The notes under the pieces are model-generated. The model saw only the letters and a program-made list of their open reading frames with translations, did not search any database and was not told the origin of the DNA. The translations under genes and the position numbers were made by a program. From contig JAEXAZ010000293.1 of the NCBI GenBank assembly GCA_023394255.1, forward strand, positions 1 to 10,425: a stretch of DNA of 10,425 nt, in the 5' to 3' direction. Below, in pieces: positions 1 to 6,612 of this stretch. How positions within the stretch are numbered: the first letter of the stretch is position 1; each line of letters begins with the position of its first letter. The stretch comes from Bacillota bacterium. GTDB taxonomy: Bacteria > Bacillota > Clostridia > Oscillospirales > Ruminococcaceae.

Positions 1-1
1 C

Positions 2-1411
2 TTCTGGGCGGCCGCGCTGCTGTTTGCGCTCGGCGTGGTCATTCAGGTATTCCAAAAGTGCAAAGCCGGACACAAAATCATGGGCGTTCTATATGCTGCC
101 AGCATAATGCTTGTTATCCCGGTCGTAACCTTCAGTTTTATCGATACGGCCGCGGTCACGGTCTGGGCTTTCCCGTTTATTCTTGTGATCCTTTCGATGG
201 TATTCAACAAACGGTTCGTTCTGGCCGCGACGGCGGTTTCCATTGTTTTTACACAGGCACTGGTGTGGATTATCAGGCCGCAGACGGCTGTTATCATGGA
301 GGGCAGCGATTATATCGGCAGAATCGGTATTTTCAGCGTTGCGATTTTGGCCGCTTTCTATGTAAATCAGGTTTATATTCTGCGGCTCAGGGAAAATGCG
401 GAGCAGATCCGCGTGCAAACGCTGCTGTTCGAGGTTTCCACCCTCTTAGTCACGATCGACCGGTCGAACAAAGAGGACAAATTGAATACGATGCTTCAAA
501 AGATCCGGATGTTTTTTCAGGCCGACCAATGCTGTCTGTGTCTGACCGACCCGGAATATGCGCTGCTGCTCCGGTGCGCGGAACCCGGATACAGGGAAGA
601 ATGTGCGGATAAGGCGGACATGCGGTGCGGAAAGATACGGCGGATCGAACAGGATACGTCCGTTCAGATGCCGGACACGCAGATTTTGCCGGAGGAAGCG
701 GGCAAAATACGGCGCCGGCTTGAGACGGAAAATATCCGGGCGGCGGTGATGGTAAAAGGCAGCACAATCGGATTTTTAAATGTGCAATCGGAAAAACCTG
801 CGAAAAAGTGGCACGCCGACCATACCAGCCTGATCAAAATTGTTGCCAATATTGTTGCGGATGCTTTGGTAAAGGTGAATGCGGAGGAAAAAATCAATTT
901 CATGGCGCATTACGACCAACTAACCGGGCTCCCCAACCGGATGCTGTTCGCGGACAGGGCAAAAAAAGCGATTGAGCTTGCCGGGCAGACGGGGAAAATG
1001 CTTGGCATGATTTTTTTGGATCTTGATTGCTTTAAAAATATCAATGACACGCTGGGGCACGAAACAGGGGATTTGCTGATCCAGGATGTTGCGCGGCGTC
1101 TGTCCCGCTGCACGAGGGATTCGGATACGGTATCGCGGTTCGGCGGGGACGAATATCTGATTTTGCTTGATCCGGTCTGCCGGGGGGAAGATGTTGTCAG
1201 GACAGCCGACGTGATGATGCGGCAGCTGCGTGTGCCGTTTCTTTTTAAAGAGCAGGAATACTCCATAACCGCCAGCGCGGGGATCGCTTTGTACCCGGCG
1301 GATGGGGAAACGATTGATACGCTGATTAAAAATGCGGACGCCGCAATGTACCGCGCAAAAGAAAAAGGAAAAAACCGGTATGTCTTCTATGCTGATATGA
1401 AACATTGGTAA
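2..1411 (+). CDS. Membrane-bound GAF-GGDEF diguanylate cyclase, 5' end cut by window
   Basis: Predicted diguanylate cyclase, which makes cyclic di-GMP from two GTP. The frame is open to the window edge and already encodes a hydrophobic helix there, so the true start lies upstream; the internal GTG at 35 is not a credible start. The visible 469 residues begin with several hydrophobic helices (about the first 115 residues). A GAF-like sensory region follows, and then a GGDEF domain with the usual DxLTGLPNR opening, a metal-binding LDLDCFKNIND stretch, and the active-site loop as GGDEY (1142-1156). The inhibitory I-site RxxD is intact as RDSD (1115-1126), five residues before the loop, so product inhibition is expected. 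The unusual point is Tyr in place of Phe at the last position of GGDEF; the catalytic G-G-D-E residues are kept. The protein ends at the normal domain boundary. No link to the sugar genes is visible beyond proximity. Confidence 0.93.
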   Translation, partial: FWAAALLFALGVVIQVFQKCKAGHKIMGVLYAASIMLVIPVVTFSFIDTAAVTVWAFPFILVILSMVFNKRFVLAATAVSIVFTQALVWIIRPQTAVIMEGSDYIGRIGIFSVAILAAFYVNQVYILRLRENAEQIRVQTLLFEVSTLLVTIDRSNKEDKLNTMLQKIRMFFQADQCCLCLTDPEYALLLRCAEPGYREECADKADMRCGKIRRIEQDTSVQMPDTQILPEEAGKIRRRLETENIRAAVMVKGSTIGFLNVQSEKPAKKWHADHTSLIKIVANIVADALVKVNAEEKINFMAHYDQLTGLPNRMLFADRAKKAIELAGQTGKMLGMIFLDLDCFKNINDTLGHETGDLLIQDVARRLSRCTRDSDTVSRFGGDEYLILLDPVCRGEDVVRTADVMMRQLRVPFLFKEQEYSITASAGIALYPADGETIDTLIKNADAAMYRAKEKGKNRYVFYADMKHW

Positions 1412-1541
1412 TTACCCAGACGAGTTGGATGCGCTGACCAAAACTTTTAATGCAATGAAGGACGATATTATCATAGCCATTAAAACATTGCTGCGGCGCG
1501 CTGAACTGGAAGGACGCCCCCAAATAAATTCTGTTGCTTAA
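1401..1541 (+). pseudogene. Short decayed remnant resembling a HAMP-linked sensor kinase
   Basis: This reading frame differs from that of the upstream cyclase and overlaps its last codons. It is open from a TGA at 1398 to a TAA at 1539-1541 and has no well-placed start codon or ribosome binding site. The translation contains PDELDALTKTFNAM, which resembles the C-terminal half of a HAMP domain (typical pattern DExGxLxxxFNxM). It then has RRAELEGRPQIN, which resembles the helix leading into the QINPHFLYN motif of YesM-type sensor histidine kinases. It stops where the phosphoacceptor His would follow, and the helix between the two motifs appears shortened. The reading is that a sensor kinase, a common partner of sugar ABC transporters, was mostly deleted here. 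The similarity is short, so it could also be noncoding spacer that translates this way by chance. Confidence 0.35.
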
Positions 1542-1577
1542 TTTTCAATTTCAAGTATAATGATAACATTGATATTT

Positions 1578-1611
1578 ACACCGCCTTAGTGAGACTATAG
1601 GCGGTGTTTTT
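1578..1611 (+). terminator. Rho-independent terminator after the cyclase
   Basis: A perfect 9-bp stem, ACACCGCCT (1578-1586) with AGGCGGTGT (1599-1607), can be extended inward by TAG/CTA past one bulged T. It is followed by a run of five T. Only the + strand has a T-run after the stem, so it ends transcription from the cyclase side and would not efficiently stop transcription coming from the epimerase gene on the - strand. Confidence 0.85.
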
Positions 1612-1646
1612 GTATATAGAAGCCACTTTCTGTAGGATCATGTTTC

Positions 1647-2636
1647 CTACGGGTTGCCGAACCGGTAACGGATAATACGGCGGAAGGTCTCCCCGGAGTG
1701 CAGCAGCGGCAGATCGCTGCCCAGCAGGCGGGGGGCATCCGGCACGGACTGCGGCTCGAAGGCCAGCGCGCATCCCGGCACAGCGGCGCTGCCGTTTGCA
1801 AGCGTTACGCCGTTGCCCAGAAAGCCGCCGGAATAGAATACAAGGTACGGCGCATCCGTTTCCAGTACCAGCCGCCGCCCGCTGAAAGAATTTTCCAGCA
1901 CGGCGGCTGGCGAGCCGGCAAGCTCGAATGCATTGTTGTAGCCGCGCGCATCGCGCAAATCCCGGGCGTTGTTTTTCATAGCCTGTAAAATAGTGCGCGG
2001 AAACCGGAAATCAAACGCGGTGCCCTGTACCGGTTTGAGGCATATCGGAAGATGCTGCGCATCGTTACACCAGACCCTTTGCGCGTTGACTGTCAGCGTG
2101 TGATCATAAGCGGGGCGTGTGAAATCGCCCGAGAGATTCCAGTAGATATGGCTGGTGGGATTTATAAAAGTATCGGCGTCCGTTTTTATGCAAATTTCGA
2201 TGGAAAGCGAATTCTCCCCAAGTTTATACGTAACGGTAAAAACTCGGTTGCCGGGCAGCCCGCAGGCACCGTCTGCAAGGTGTCCTTCCAATACTGCGCT
2301 GTCCGCGCTGGCTTGACAAATCTTCCAGATGGCATGTCCCAGCGTTTCCGGCCCGCTGTGAAGGCAGCTGGCGCCTTCGTTGCAGGGCATCGAATAAACG
2401 CGGCCATGGATGGGCACGCGCCCGCCGCTTATCCGCCCCGCTGCAGGTGCGACAATTGCACCTGCAAATACGGAAGGGTCTGCACAGGAAAGCACAATAT
2501 TTTCGAAAACCCCGGTTCGGCCGGGCACGTATAAGGCAGTCAGCGCCGCTCCTTCCGCACTCAGTTCCGCCGTTATTCCCGAGCGGCTATGCAGGCGCAG
2601 GCGATGGTTATTTATCTCCGCATGTCTTTTTTTCAT
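1647..2636 (-). CDS. Aldose 1-epimerase (GalM-type mutarotase)
   Basis: This is a 329-residue cytoplasmic protein of usual length for the galactose mutarotase family, which interconverts alpha and beta anomers of aldoses. Family landmarks appear in order: AGRISGGRV with the substrate Arg (R68), LHSG in place of the usual LHGG (H93), PTSHIYWNLSGD with the catalytic acid His (H163), and LAFEPQSVPDAP with the catalytic base Glu (E294). The usual GYDH substrate-binding motif reads GYNN, so the Asp at position 234 is Asn. The start ATG (2634-2636) has GGGAG 8 nt upstream. It is transcribed away from the importer operon and shares its upstream region, so it probably works on the imported sugar. A 6-bp inverted repeat (1632-1637 with 1645-1650) spans the stop codon but has no T-run. 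Anomer specificity cannot be read from sequence. Confidence 0.9.
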   Translation of the reverse strand: MKKRHAEINNHRLRLHSRSGITAELSAEGAALTALYVPGRTGVFENIVLSCADPSVFAGAIVAPAAGRISGGRVPIHGRVYSMPCNEGASCLHSGPETLGHAIWKICQASADSAVLEGHLADGACGLPGNRVFTVTYKLGENSLSIEICIKTDADTFINPTSHIYWNLSGDFTRPAYDHTLTVNAQRVWCNDAQHLPICLKPVQGTAFDFRFPRTILQAMKNNARDLRDARGYNNAFELAGSPAAVLENSFSGRRLVLETDAPYLVFYSGGFLGNGVTLANGSAAVPGCALAFEPQSVPDAPRLLGSDLPLLHSGETFRRIIRYRFGNP

Positions 2637-2676
2637 TTCAGATGCTCCCGTCAGTGTTGTTTCACTCTCGAATAAA

Positions 2677-2705
2677 AGTTTATTGCGTTTGGTGTGTTAT
2701 GACAA
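2677..2705 (-). promoter_or_regulatory. Predicted sigma-70/A promoter of the aldose epimerase gene
   Basis: On the - strand the -35 is TTGTCA (2700-2705, 5 of 6 to consensus), then a 17-nt spacer, then -10 TAAACT (2677-2682, 4 of 6). Transcription would begin near 2670, giving a leader of about 34 nt that contains the GGGAG ribosome binding site. The paired operator at 2723-2760 lies just upstream, so one regulator could act on both divergent promoters. Confidence 0.5.
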
Positions 2706-2722
2706 CAAAATAAATTTAAAAA

Positions 2723-2760
2723 GCAATTTTTTAGAATATATGCGCAAATTTTTAAAAACA
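2723..2760 (+). promoter_or_regulatory. Candidate AraC-type direct-repeat operator upstream of the ABC importer
   Basis: Two half-sites lie in the same orientation exactly 21 bp apart: GCAATTTTTTAGAATAT at 2723 and GCAAATTTTTAAAAACA at 2744 (12 of 17 identical). A spacing of 21 bp, about two helical turns, is what AraC uses at its araI1-araI2 sites. The second half-site reaches the expected -35 position of the promoter at 2776-2784, as expected for a class II activator. The same geometry recurs upstream of the gene at 7648. The DNA is AT-rich, so base identity alone is weak; the spacing is the stronger argument. Confidence 0.55.
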
Positions 2761-2775
2761 AAATCCCATGGATTC

Positions 2776-2784
2776 TGATAAAAT
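2776..2784 (+). promoter_or_regulatory. Extended -10 promoter of the ABC importer operon
   Basis: TGATAAAAT fits an extended -10 element (TGN followed by TAWAAT, 5 of 6 to TATAAT). No good -35 hexamer lies 16-18 bp upstream, which suggests dependence on an activator bound at 2723-2760. Transcription would start near 2791, leaving a leader of about 74 nt before the ATPase gene. Confidence 0.5.
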
Positions 2785-2808
2785 AGAGATCAAGAGAAAT
2801 CAGGCATA

Positions 2809-2825
2809 CAAATTTTTTTAAATAT
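2809..2825 (+). promoter_or_regulatory. Third copy of the half-site, in the leader of the importer operon
   Basis: CAAATTTTTTTAAATAT matches the half-site at 7553-7569 in 14 of 17 positions and is followed by the same C. It lies roughly 20-35 nt downstream of the predicted transcription start and has no partner 21 bp away. It could be an auxiliary or repressing site, or a chance match in AT-rich DNA. Confidence 0.25.
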
Positions 2826-2864
2826 CAGCGACAGGGAGGATTTCAGGTAAAGGAGGAAACGTGC

Positions 2865-4370
2865 ATGGGCAATGTGCTGGAATTCCAACACATCTCAAAA
2901 TACTTTCCCGGTGTCAAGGCCTTGCATGACATTTGTTTCAAGGCATACAGCGGCGAGGTATTGGCCTTTCTGGGAGAAAACGGCGCGGGCAAGTCGACTC
3001 TGCTCAAAGTATTGAACGGCGACTACCAGCCGGAGGAAGGAAGCTATTTGCTGAATGGCGAGGAAAAGCACTTTCACACCCCGCACGAGGCGATTGAGGC
3101 GGGTATCAGTGTGATCTATCAGGAACGTCAGATTTTATTGGAGCTGAGCGTTGCTGAAAATATTTATCTGGGCCGGATGCCCACAAAGCGGACCGGCATT
3201 ATCGACACACGCAAAGCAAACGCGATGGCACAGCGAATTATCGATGATTTTGGCTTGCAGATCAGGCCGACCGCAAAGGTAAAAGATTTAAGCATCGCCT
3301 ATCAGCAGATGGTGGAGATTATGAAGGCTTACAGCCGGGAAAATTTAAAGGTGATCTGCTTCGACGAGCCGACCGCCAGCCTTTCGGATTCCGAGATTGA
3401 AAGCCTGTTTGCCATCATCAAAAAATTGAAGGCAGCGGATAAGATCATCCTGTATGTGTCCCATCGCATGAACGAGATTCAGCAAATTACCGATAAGGCA
3501 GCCATCTTTAAAGACGGGTGCTACGTGGATACGGTAGTGACTGGGGAGGTCCCCGAGAGTACGATGATTAAAATGATGGTCGGGCGCGATCTGGGTGATA
3601 TTTACGCGAACCTTGACCGTGACAAGGATATCGGGGATGTGCTGCTGGATGTTCAGGGCATATCATCGGATTTTGTAAAGGAAAATTCTTTTCAGCTTCA
3701 TGCGGGAGAAATTTTGGGCTTCTCGGGGCTTGTCGGCGCGGGCCGTACCGAATTGATGCGCGCCATTATCGGAGCCGATAAGCTTCGCACCGGGAAGATC
3801 CTGCTTGGGGGGAAGGCGGTCGAGAATAAATCGCCCAAAGATGCCATGCGCAACGGGATTGTCCTGGTTCCGGAAGATCGTAAACTGCAGGGGATTCTAG
3901 CGAACCTTTCGGTTTCCGGTAATATCAACATCTCGCTGCTCGACCAAAACGCAAACCGTTTTGGTATCCTGAACACAAAAAAAGAGGCGGCCGCGGCAGC
4001 GCAGGGCATTCGCGATTTTCATATCAAAACGCCGGACGCGGAAAAAAAGATTGTGGAGCTCTCCGGGGGAAATCAGCAAAAATGCATTGTGGCACGCTGG
4101 CTCGCCACGAATCCGAAGGTCCTGATTTTGGATGAGCCCACAAAGGGCATTGATGTGGGCGCAAAGGCGGAGTTTTACCAGATGATCTGCACGTTTGCGA
4201 AACGGGGGCTGGGTGTTATCCTCATCTCATCGGAATTGCCGGAAGTCATAGGCCTTTCGGACCGCATTATTGTTATGAAATCGCTTCGTATCGTGGATGA
4301 GGTATCTCGCGGGGAAGCAACGGAAGACAGGCTTTTGAGCCTTGGAATGATAGGAGAGAAAGCAGAATGA
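2865..4370 (+). CDS. Sugar ABC importer ATPase, AraG-like (two ATP-binding domains)
   Basis: This 501-residue cytoplasmic ATPase drives a carbohydrate importer of the CUT2 class, at the family's usual length. The first domain has Walker A GENGAGKST (residues 38-46), the family's LSIAYQQMVEI in place of LSGGQ, Walker B with DEP (167-169), and the H-loop His in YVSHRM (H200). The second domain has a degenerate Walker A, GAGRTE (291-296, Arg for Lys), an intact LSGGNQQK (399-406) and LILDEPTKGIDVG, with Ser at the H-loop position. One competent and one degenerate site is normal for RbsA, MglA and AraG. MVGRDLGDIY, YVSHRM and the IKTP segment before LSGGNQQK match E. coli AraG as I recall it better than RbsA or MglA. 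The ATG has AAAGGAGG 8 nt upstream. It overlaps the permease gene by 4 nt. The substrate is set by the partner binding protein. Confidence 0.93.
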   Translation: MGNVLEFQHISKYFPGVKALHDICFKAYSGEVLAFLGENGAGKSTLLKVLNGDYQPEEGSYLLNGEEKHFHTPHEAIEAGISVIYQERQILLELSVAENIYLGRMPTKRTGIIDTRKANAMAQRIIDDFGLQIRPTAKVKDLSIAYQQMVEIMKAYSRENLKVICFDEPTASLSDSEIESLFAIIKKLKAADKIILYVSHRMNEIQQITDKAAIFKDGCYVDTVVTGEVPESTMIKMMVGRDLGDIYANLDRDKDIGDVLLDVQGISSDFVKENSFQLHAGEILGFSGLVGAGRTELMRAIIGADKLRTGKILLGGKAVENKSPKDAMRNGIVLVPEDRKLQGILANLSVSGNINISLLDQNANRFGILNTKKEAAAAAQGIRDFHIKTPDAEKKIVELSGGNQQKCIVARWLATNPKVLILDEPTKGIDVGAKAEFYQMICTFAKRGLGVILISSELPEVIGLSDRIIVMKSLRIVDEVSRGEATEDRLLSLGMIGEKAE

Positions 4371-5395
4371 AACACAGGGTTGCGGCCAATCCGGCCAAAG
4401 GGAAAAAAGACAGTATTTTCGAACTTGTCACCAATGTAATCGGCGGCGATAAGCTGGTGCTGATTGCGGCGATCGCCGTCGTATTCATCGTCTTCACATC
4501 CATTAACAGGAACTTTCTAAGCTGGATGAACATCATCAATTTGTTTGTGGCGGCATCTCTGGTCGGTCTGGTGGCTATCGGCCACACCTATCTGATTATC
4601 GCGGGACAGAACGATCTGTCCCCCGGCTCGCTGGCCGCGATGTCCGGTGTGCTGGCAGCCCTGCTCGTGAGCTGGGGGGTGCCTTTATGGATTTCTGTTA
4701 TCATTACGCTTGCTGTTGGGGCGGGGGTCGGCCTGTTTAACGCGTGGATGGTCAATACGATCAAGCTCGAAGCGTTCATCGCAACACTTGTCACCCAATC
4801 GATCGTGCGCGGCGTGGCTTACATACTTTGCGGCGGCAAGCCGGTGGCGATCAGTGATCCTGTATTTATCTATTTGGGTAAAGTGCGCTTCCTCAGGATG
4901 CCGCTGTCCGTGTGGATTACAATTCTATCCATGCTCTTTTTCGGTTTCATCCTGGCAAAGACAAAATTCGGCCGCAGCATTTATGCAATCGGCGGCAACA
5001 AGGACGCAGCGCGTCTGGCGGGGTTAAACCCGCAGCGTATTGTTGTGATCTGCTTTGTGATGATGGGCGTTTTGTGCGGGATCGGCGGCATTATCTTTGC
5101 GGCCCGCATGAATTCGGGCCAGCCTGCGGCCAACGTAAACCTTGAGTTTGATGCGATCACCGCCGTTATTCTGGGCGGCGTATCCTTCACGGGCGGCGTG
5201 GGCAGCATGGGCGGCACTGTGCTGGGTATCATACTGATCCAGGCTTTCAATACCGGCCTGATTATGGTCAACGTGCCTACTTTCTGGCAGTATGTGGCGC
5301 GCGGCGCACTGCTGCTGTTCGCACTTACGTCCGACTACCTGCGCAAACGCAACCGCACCAGAGAGCTTCTGGCGGCCAGCATGAAAAACGCATAA
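4367..5395 (+). CDS. Sugar ABC importer permease, AraH-like
   Basis: This 342-residue membrane protein is the permease of the importer (BPD_transp_2 family) and presumably works as a homodimer with the ATPase. It consists largely of hydrophobic helices. It contains the family motif GQNDLSPGS (residues 80-88) and the cytoplasmic loop IGGNKDAARLAGLN (208-221), the likely coupling segment that contacts the ATPase. The conserved ARMNSGQP (246-253) and GGVSFTGGVG (270-279) segments follow. IVRGVAYILCGGKPVAI (146-162) closely parallels the same region of E. coli AraH as recalled. The start ATG overlaps the ATPase stop codon (ATGA, 4 nt), with AGGAGAG about 8 nt upstream, so translation is probably coupled. 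Ribose or xylose permeases of this family look similar, so the name is by best resemblance. Confidence 0.92.
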   Translation: MKHRVAANPAKGKKDSIFELVTNVIGGDKLVLIAAIAVVFIVFTSINRNFLSWMNIINLFVAASLVGLVAIGHTYLIIAGQNDLSPGSLAAMSGVLAALLVSWGVPLWISVIITLAVGAGVGLFNAWMVNTIKLEAFIATLVTQSIVRGVAYILCGGKPVAISDPVFIYLGKVRFLRMPLSVWITILSMLFFGFILAKTKFGRSIYAIGGNKDAARLAGLNPQRIVVICFVMMGVLCGIGGIIFAARMNSGQPAANVNLEFDAITAVILGGVSFTGGVGSMGGTVLGIILIQAFNTGLIMVNVPTFWQYVARGALLLFALTSDYLRKRNRTRELLAASMKNA

Positions 5396-5406
5396 TACGT
5401 TTCAGA

Positions 5407-5419
5407 CCGGCGCTGCCGG
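5407..5419 (+). other. Small hairpin between permease and binding-protein genes
   Basis: CCGGC (5407-5411) and GCCGG (5415-5419) form a 5-bp stem around a 3-nt loop in the gap before the binding-protein gene. There is no T-run, so it is not an intrinsic terminator. Hairpins at this place in importer operons can mark an mRNA processing or stability point that lets the binding protein be made in excess. The stem is short, so this is only a possibility. Confidence 0.25.
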
Positions 5420-5463
5420 ATGAATAATATGCAACAAAATTAAAGAATTTGGAGGAACATTAC

Positions 5464-6519
5464 ATGAAAAAGATTTTAGCAATCGCACTGTCGTTAACGC
5501 TATGTCTCCCCGCATTTGCGGCATGCAGCACGGAAGACTCTCCCCCTCAGGCTGCCCCCGCGTCTTCAACTTCTGCGTCTTCCCCTGAGTCCGGCGGGGA
5601 AGCCCAGGGCACGAAAGCGGGCGGCGTCATCTATGGCATTTATAAGGCCGGCGACCAGACCTGGTTTATCGACGAAGGGGACGCTGCCAAGAAAGCCGCC
5701 GAGGACGCCGGCTATACCTTTACTTATGTAGATGCGAAAATGAGCCCGGAAGAATATCTGAAGGCGATTGATAACGCGATAGCGAATAATGCCGCCGGCG
5801 TTGTGACCTGCATCCCCGATCAGACGATGTCCCAGGCGGTTGCGGATAAGATGCTGGAAGCCGGCATCCCCGTTGTTGCCGCAGATGACGCGCTGGAAGT
5901 AAACGGCGAGAAGATCGCGCCATGGGTAGGCATTAACGCCTATAAGATTGGGGAAGCAAACGGCGAATGGATCGCAAACTATGCCAAGGAAAACTCCCTT
6001 GTGGGGAAAGAGGAAGTTGGCCTGCTTCTGATGACGATGGATACGGTTTCGTCCTGCGTGCCCCGTGCAGAAGGCGAATATGACAAATTTACGGAACTGT
6101 GCCCGGACTTTGACACTTCCAGGATCTTTAAGGCTGACTATGACGGGACCACTGACAAGGGAAATACGGCCGCGGCAGCTGTAATCACCGCGCATCCTGA
6201 AATTAAGACCTGGCTTGTAACGGGCGCGAATGAGGAAGGCTGCGTGGGGGCTGTCCGTGCGCTGGAGAGCGCCGGTCTGGACGCCGACGCCTGCGTGGTT
6301 GGCCTGGGCGCTTATATGGCCAAAGATGAATTCAAAAAAGAGGGCGGCTCCTGCATGAAGGCTTCCGCGTATTTCTCTGCCGAATCCGTCGGCGCCGGTT
6401 CCGTTCAGGTGCTGCTCGATGTGATCAACGGCAAAGAGCCGGCTTTGGAGACCGCTGTGGACGCGGTGGTTGTAACTCCCGAAAACTATAAAGAAGTCAT
6501 GGGCAAATATGCGGAATAA
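5464..6519 (+). CDS. Sugar-binding lipoprotein of the ABC importer, AraF-like
   Basis: This predicted extracytoplasmic solute-binding lipoprotein (periplasmic-binding-protein type 1 fold) delivers sugar to the permease. The start at 5464 is chosen because GGAGG (5451-5455) sits 8 nt upstream and MKK opens a typical signal peptide; a TTG in frame at 5449 would place the ribosome site inside the gene. The protein is 351 residues: signal peptide, a lipobox-like FAAC with Cys21 as the lipid anchor, a Ser/Pro/Ala-rich linker to about residue 50, then the binding domain. It aligns well with E. coli AraF. The contacts K10, W16, D90, R151 and N205 correspond to K61, W67, D142, R201 and N256, but E14 is Q65 and N232 is Y284. 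Lipid anchoring points to a Gram-positive host. The ligand is probably a pentose or similar aldose, not necessarily L-arabinose. It is the last gene of the operon. Confidence 0.92.
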   Translation: MKKILAIALSLTLCLPAFAACSTEDSPPQAAPASSTSASSPESGGEAQGTKAGGVIYGIYKAGDQTWFIDEGDAAKKAAEDAGYTFTYVDAKMSPEEYLKAIDNAIANNAAGVVTCIPDQTMSQAVADKMLEAGIPVVAADDALEVNGEKIAPWVGINAYKIGEANGEWIANYAKENSLVGKEEVGLLLMTMDTVSSCVPRAEGEYDKFTELCPDFDTSRIFKADYDGTTDKGNTAAAAVITAHPEIKTWLVTGANEEGCVGAVRALESAGLDADACVVGLGAYMAKDEFKKEGGSCMKASAYFSAESVGAGSVQVLLDVINGKEPALETAVDAVVVTPENYKEVMGKYAE

Positions 6520-6538
6520 GTGACTCTGTTTCTTAAAA

Positions 6539-6574
6539 ACACACCGCCCGGAAATACCGGACGGTGTGTTTTTT
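6539..6574. terminator. Bidirectional terminator between the importer operon and the regulator
   Basis: A 13-bp stem with one mismatch pairs 6539-6551 with 6557-6569 around a 5-nt loop. The + strand then has a run of six T. The - strand has TTTTT directly after the stem, from the AAAAA before it. It therefore suits both the convergent importer operon and the AraC-family gene. Confidence 0.9.
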
Positions 6575-6590
6575 CTTACAGATAGAGAAA

Positions 6591-6612
6591 GTCCGCCGCC
6601 TAAGAGGCGGAC
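6591..6612 (-). terminator. Hairpin over the stop codon of the AraC-family gene
   Basis: A perfect 7-bp inverted repeat, GTCCGCC (6591-6597) with GGCGGAC (6606-6612), encloses the TAG stop (6600-6602) in its loop. On the - strand it is followed by TTTCTC, a weak U-tract. It may act as a first, leaky terminator before the stronger one at 6539-6574, or just protect the mRNA end. Confidence 0.4.

Noticed and set aside
920..1405. 161-codon open frame on the - strand
   Set aside because: It is antisense to the GGDEF domain and has no coding features of its own.
1534..1561. TTGCTT and TATAAT spaced 16 nt, like a + strand promoter
   Set aside because: It runs directly into the terminator at 1578-1611, and no + strand gene follows before the opposing epimerase gene.
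2052..2534. 160-codon open frame on the + strand
   Set aside because: It is antisense to the aldose epimerase gene, which keeps all family motifs. No ribosome binding site is seen.
5425..5430. TAATAT as a possible internal promoter before the binding-protein gene
   Set aside because: No -35 or TGN extension accompanies it, and the gene is well explained as part of the operon.
5449..5463. In-frame TTG start for the binding protein, 5 codons upstream of the ATG
   Set aside because: It would overlap the GGAGG ribosome site that serves the ATG at 5464, and it adds acidic residues ahead of the MKK signal peptide.
5566..6195. 209-codon open frame on the - strand
   Set aside because: It is antisense to the well-supported binding lipoprotein gene, and its translation shows no domain pattern.
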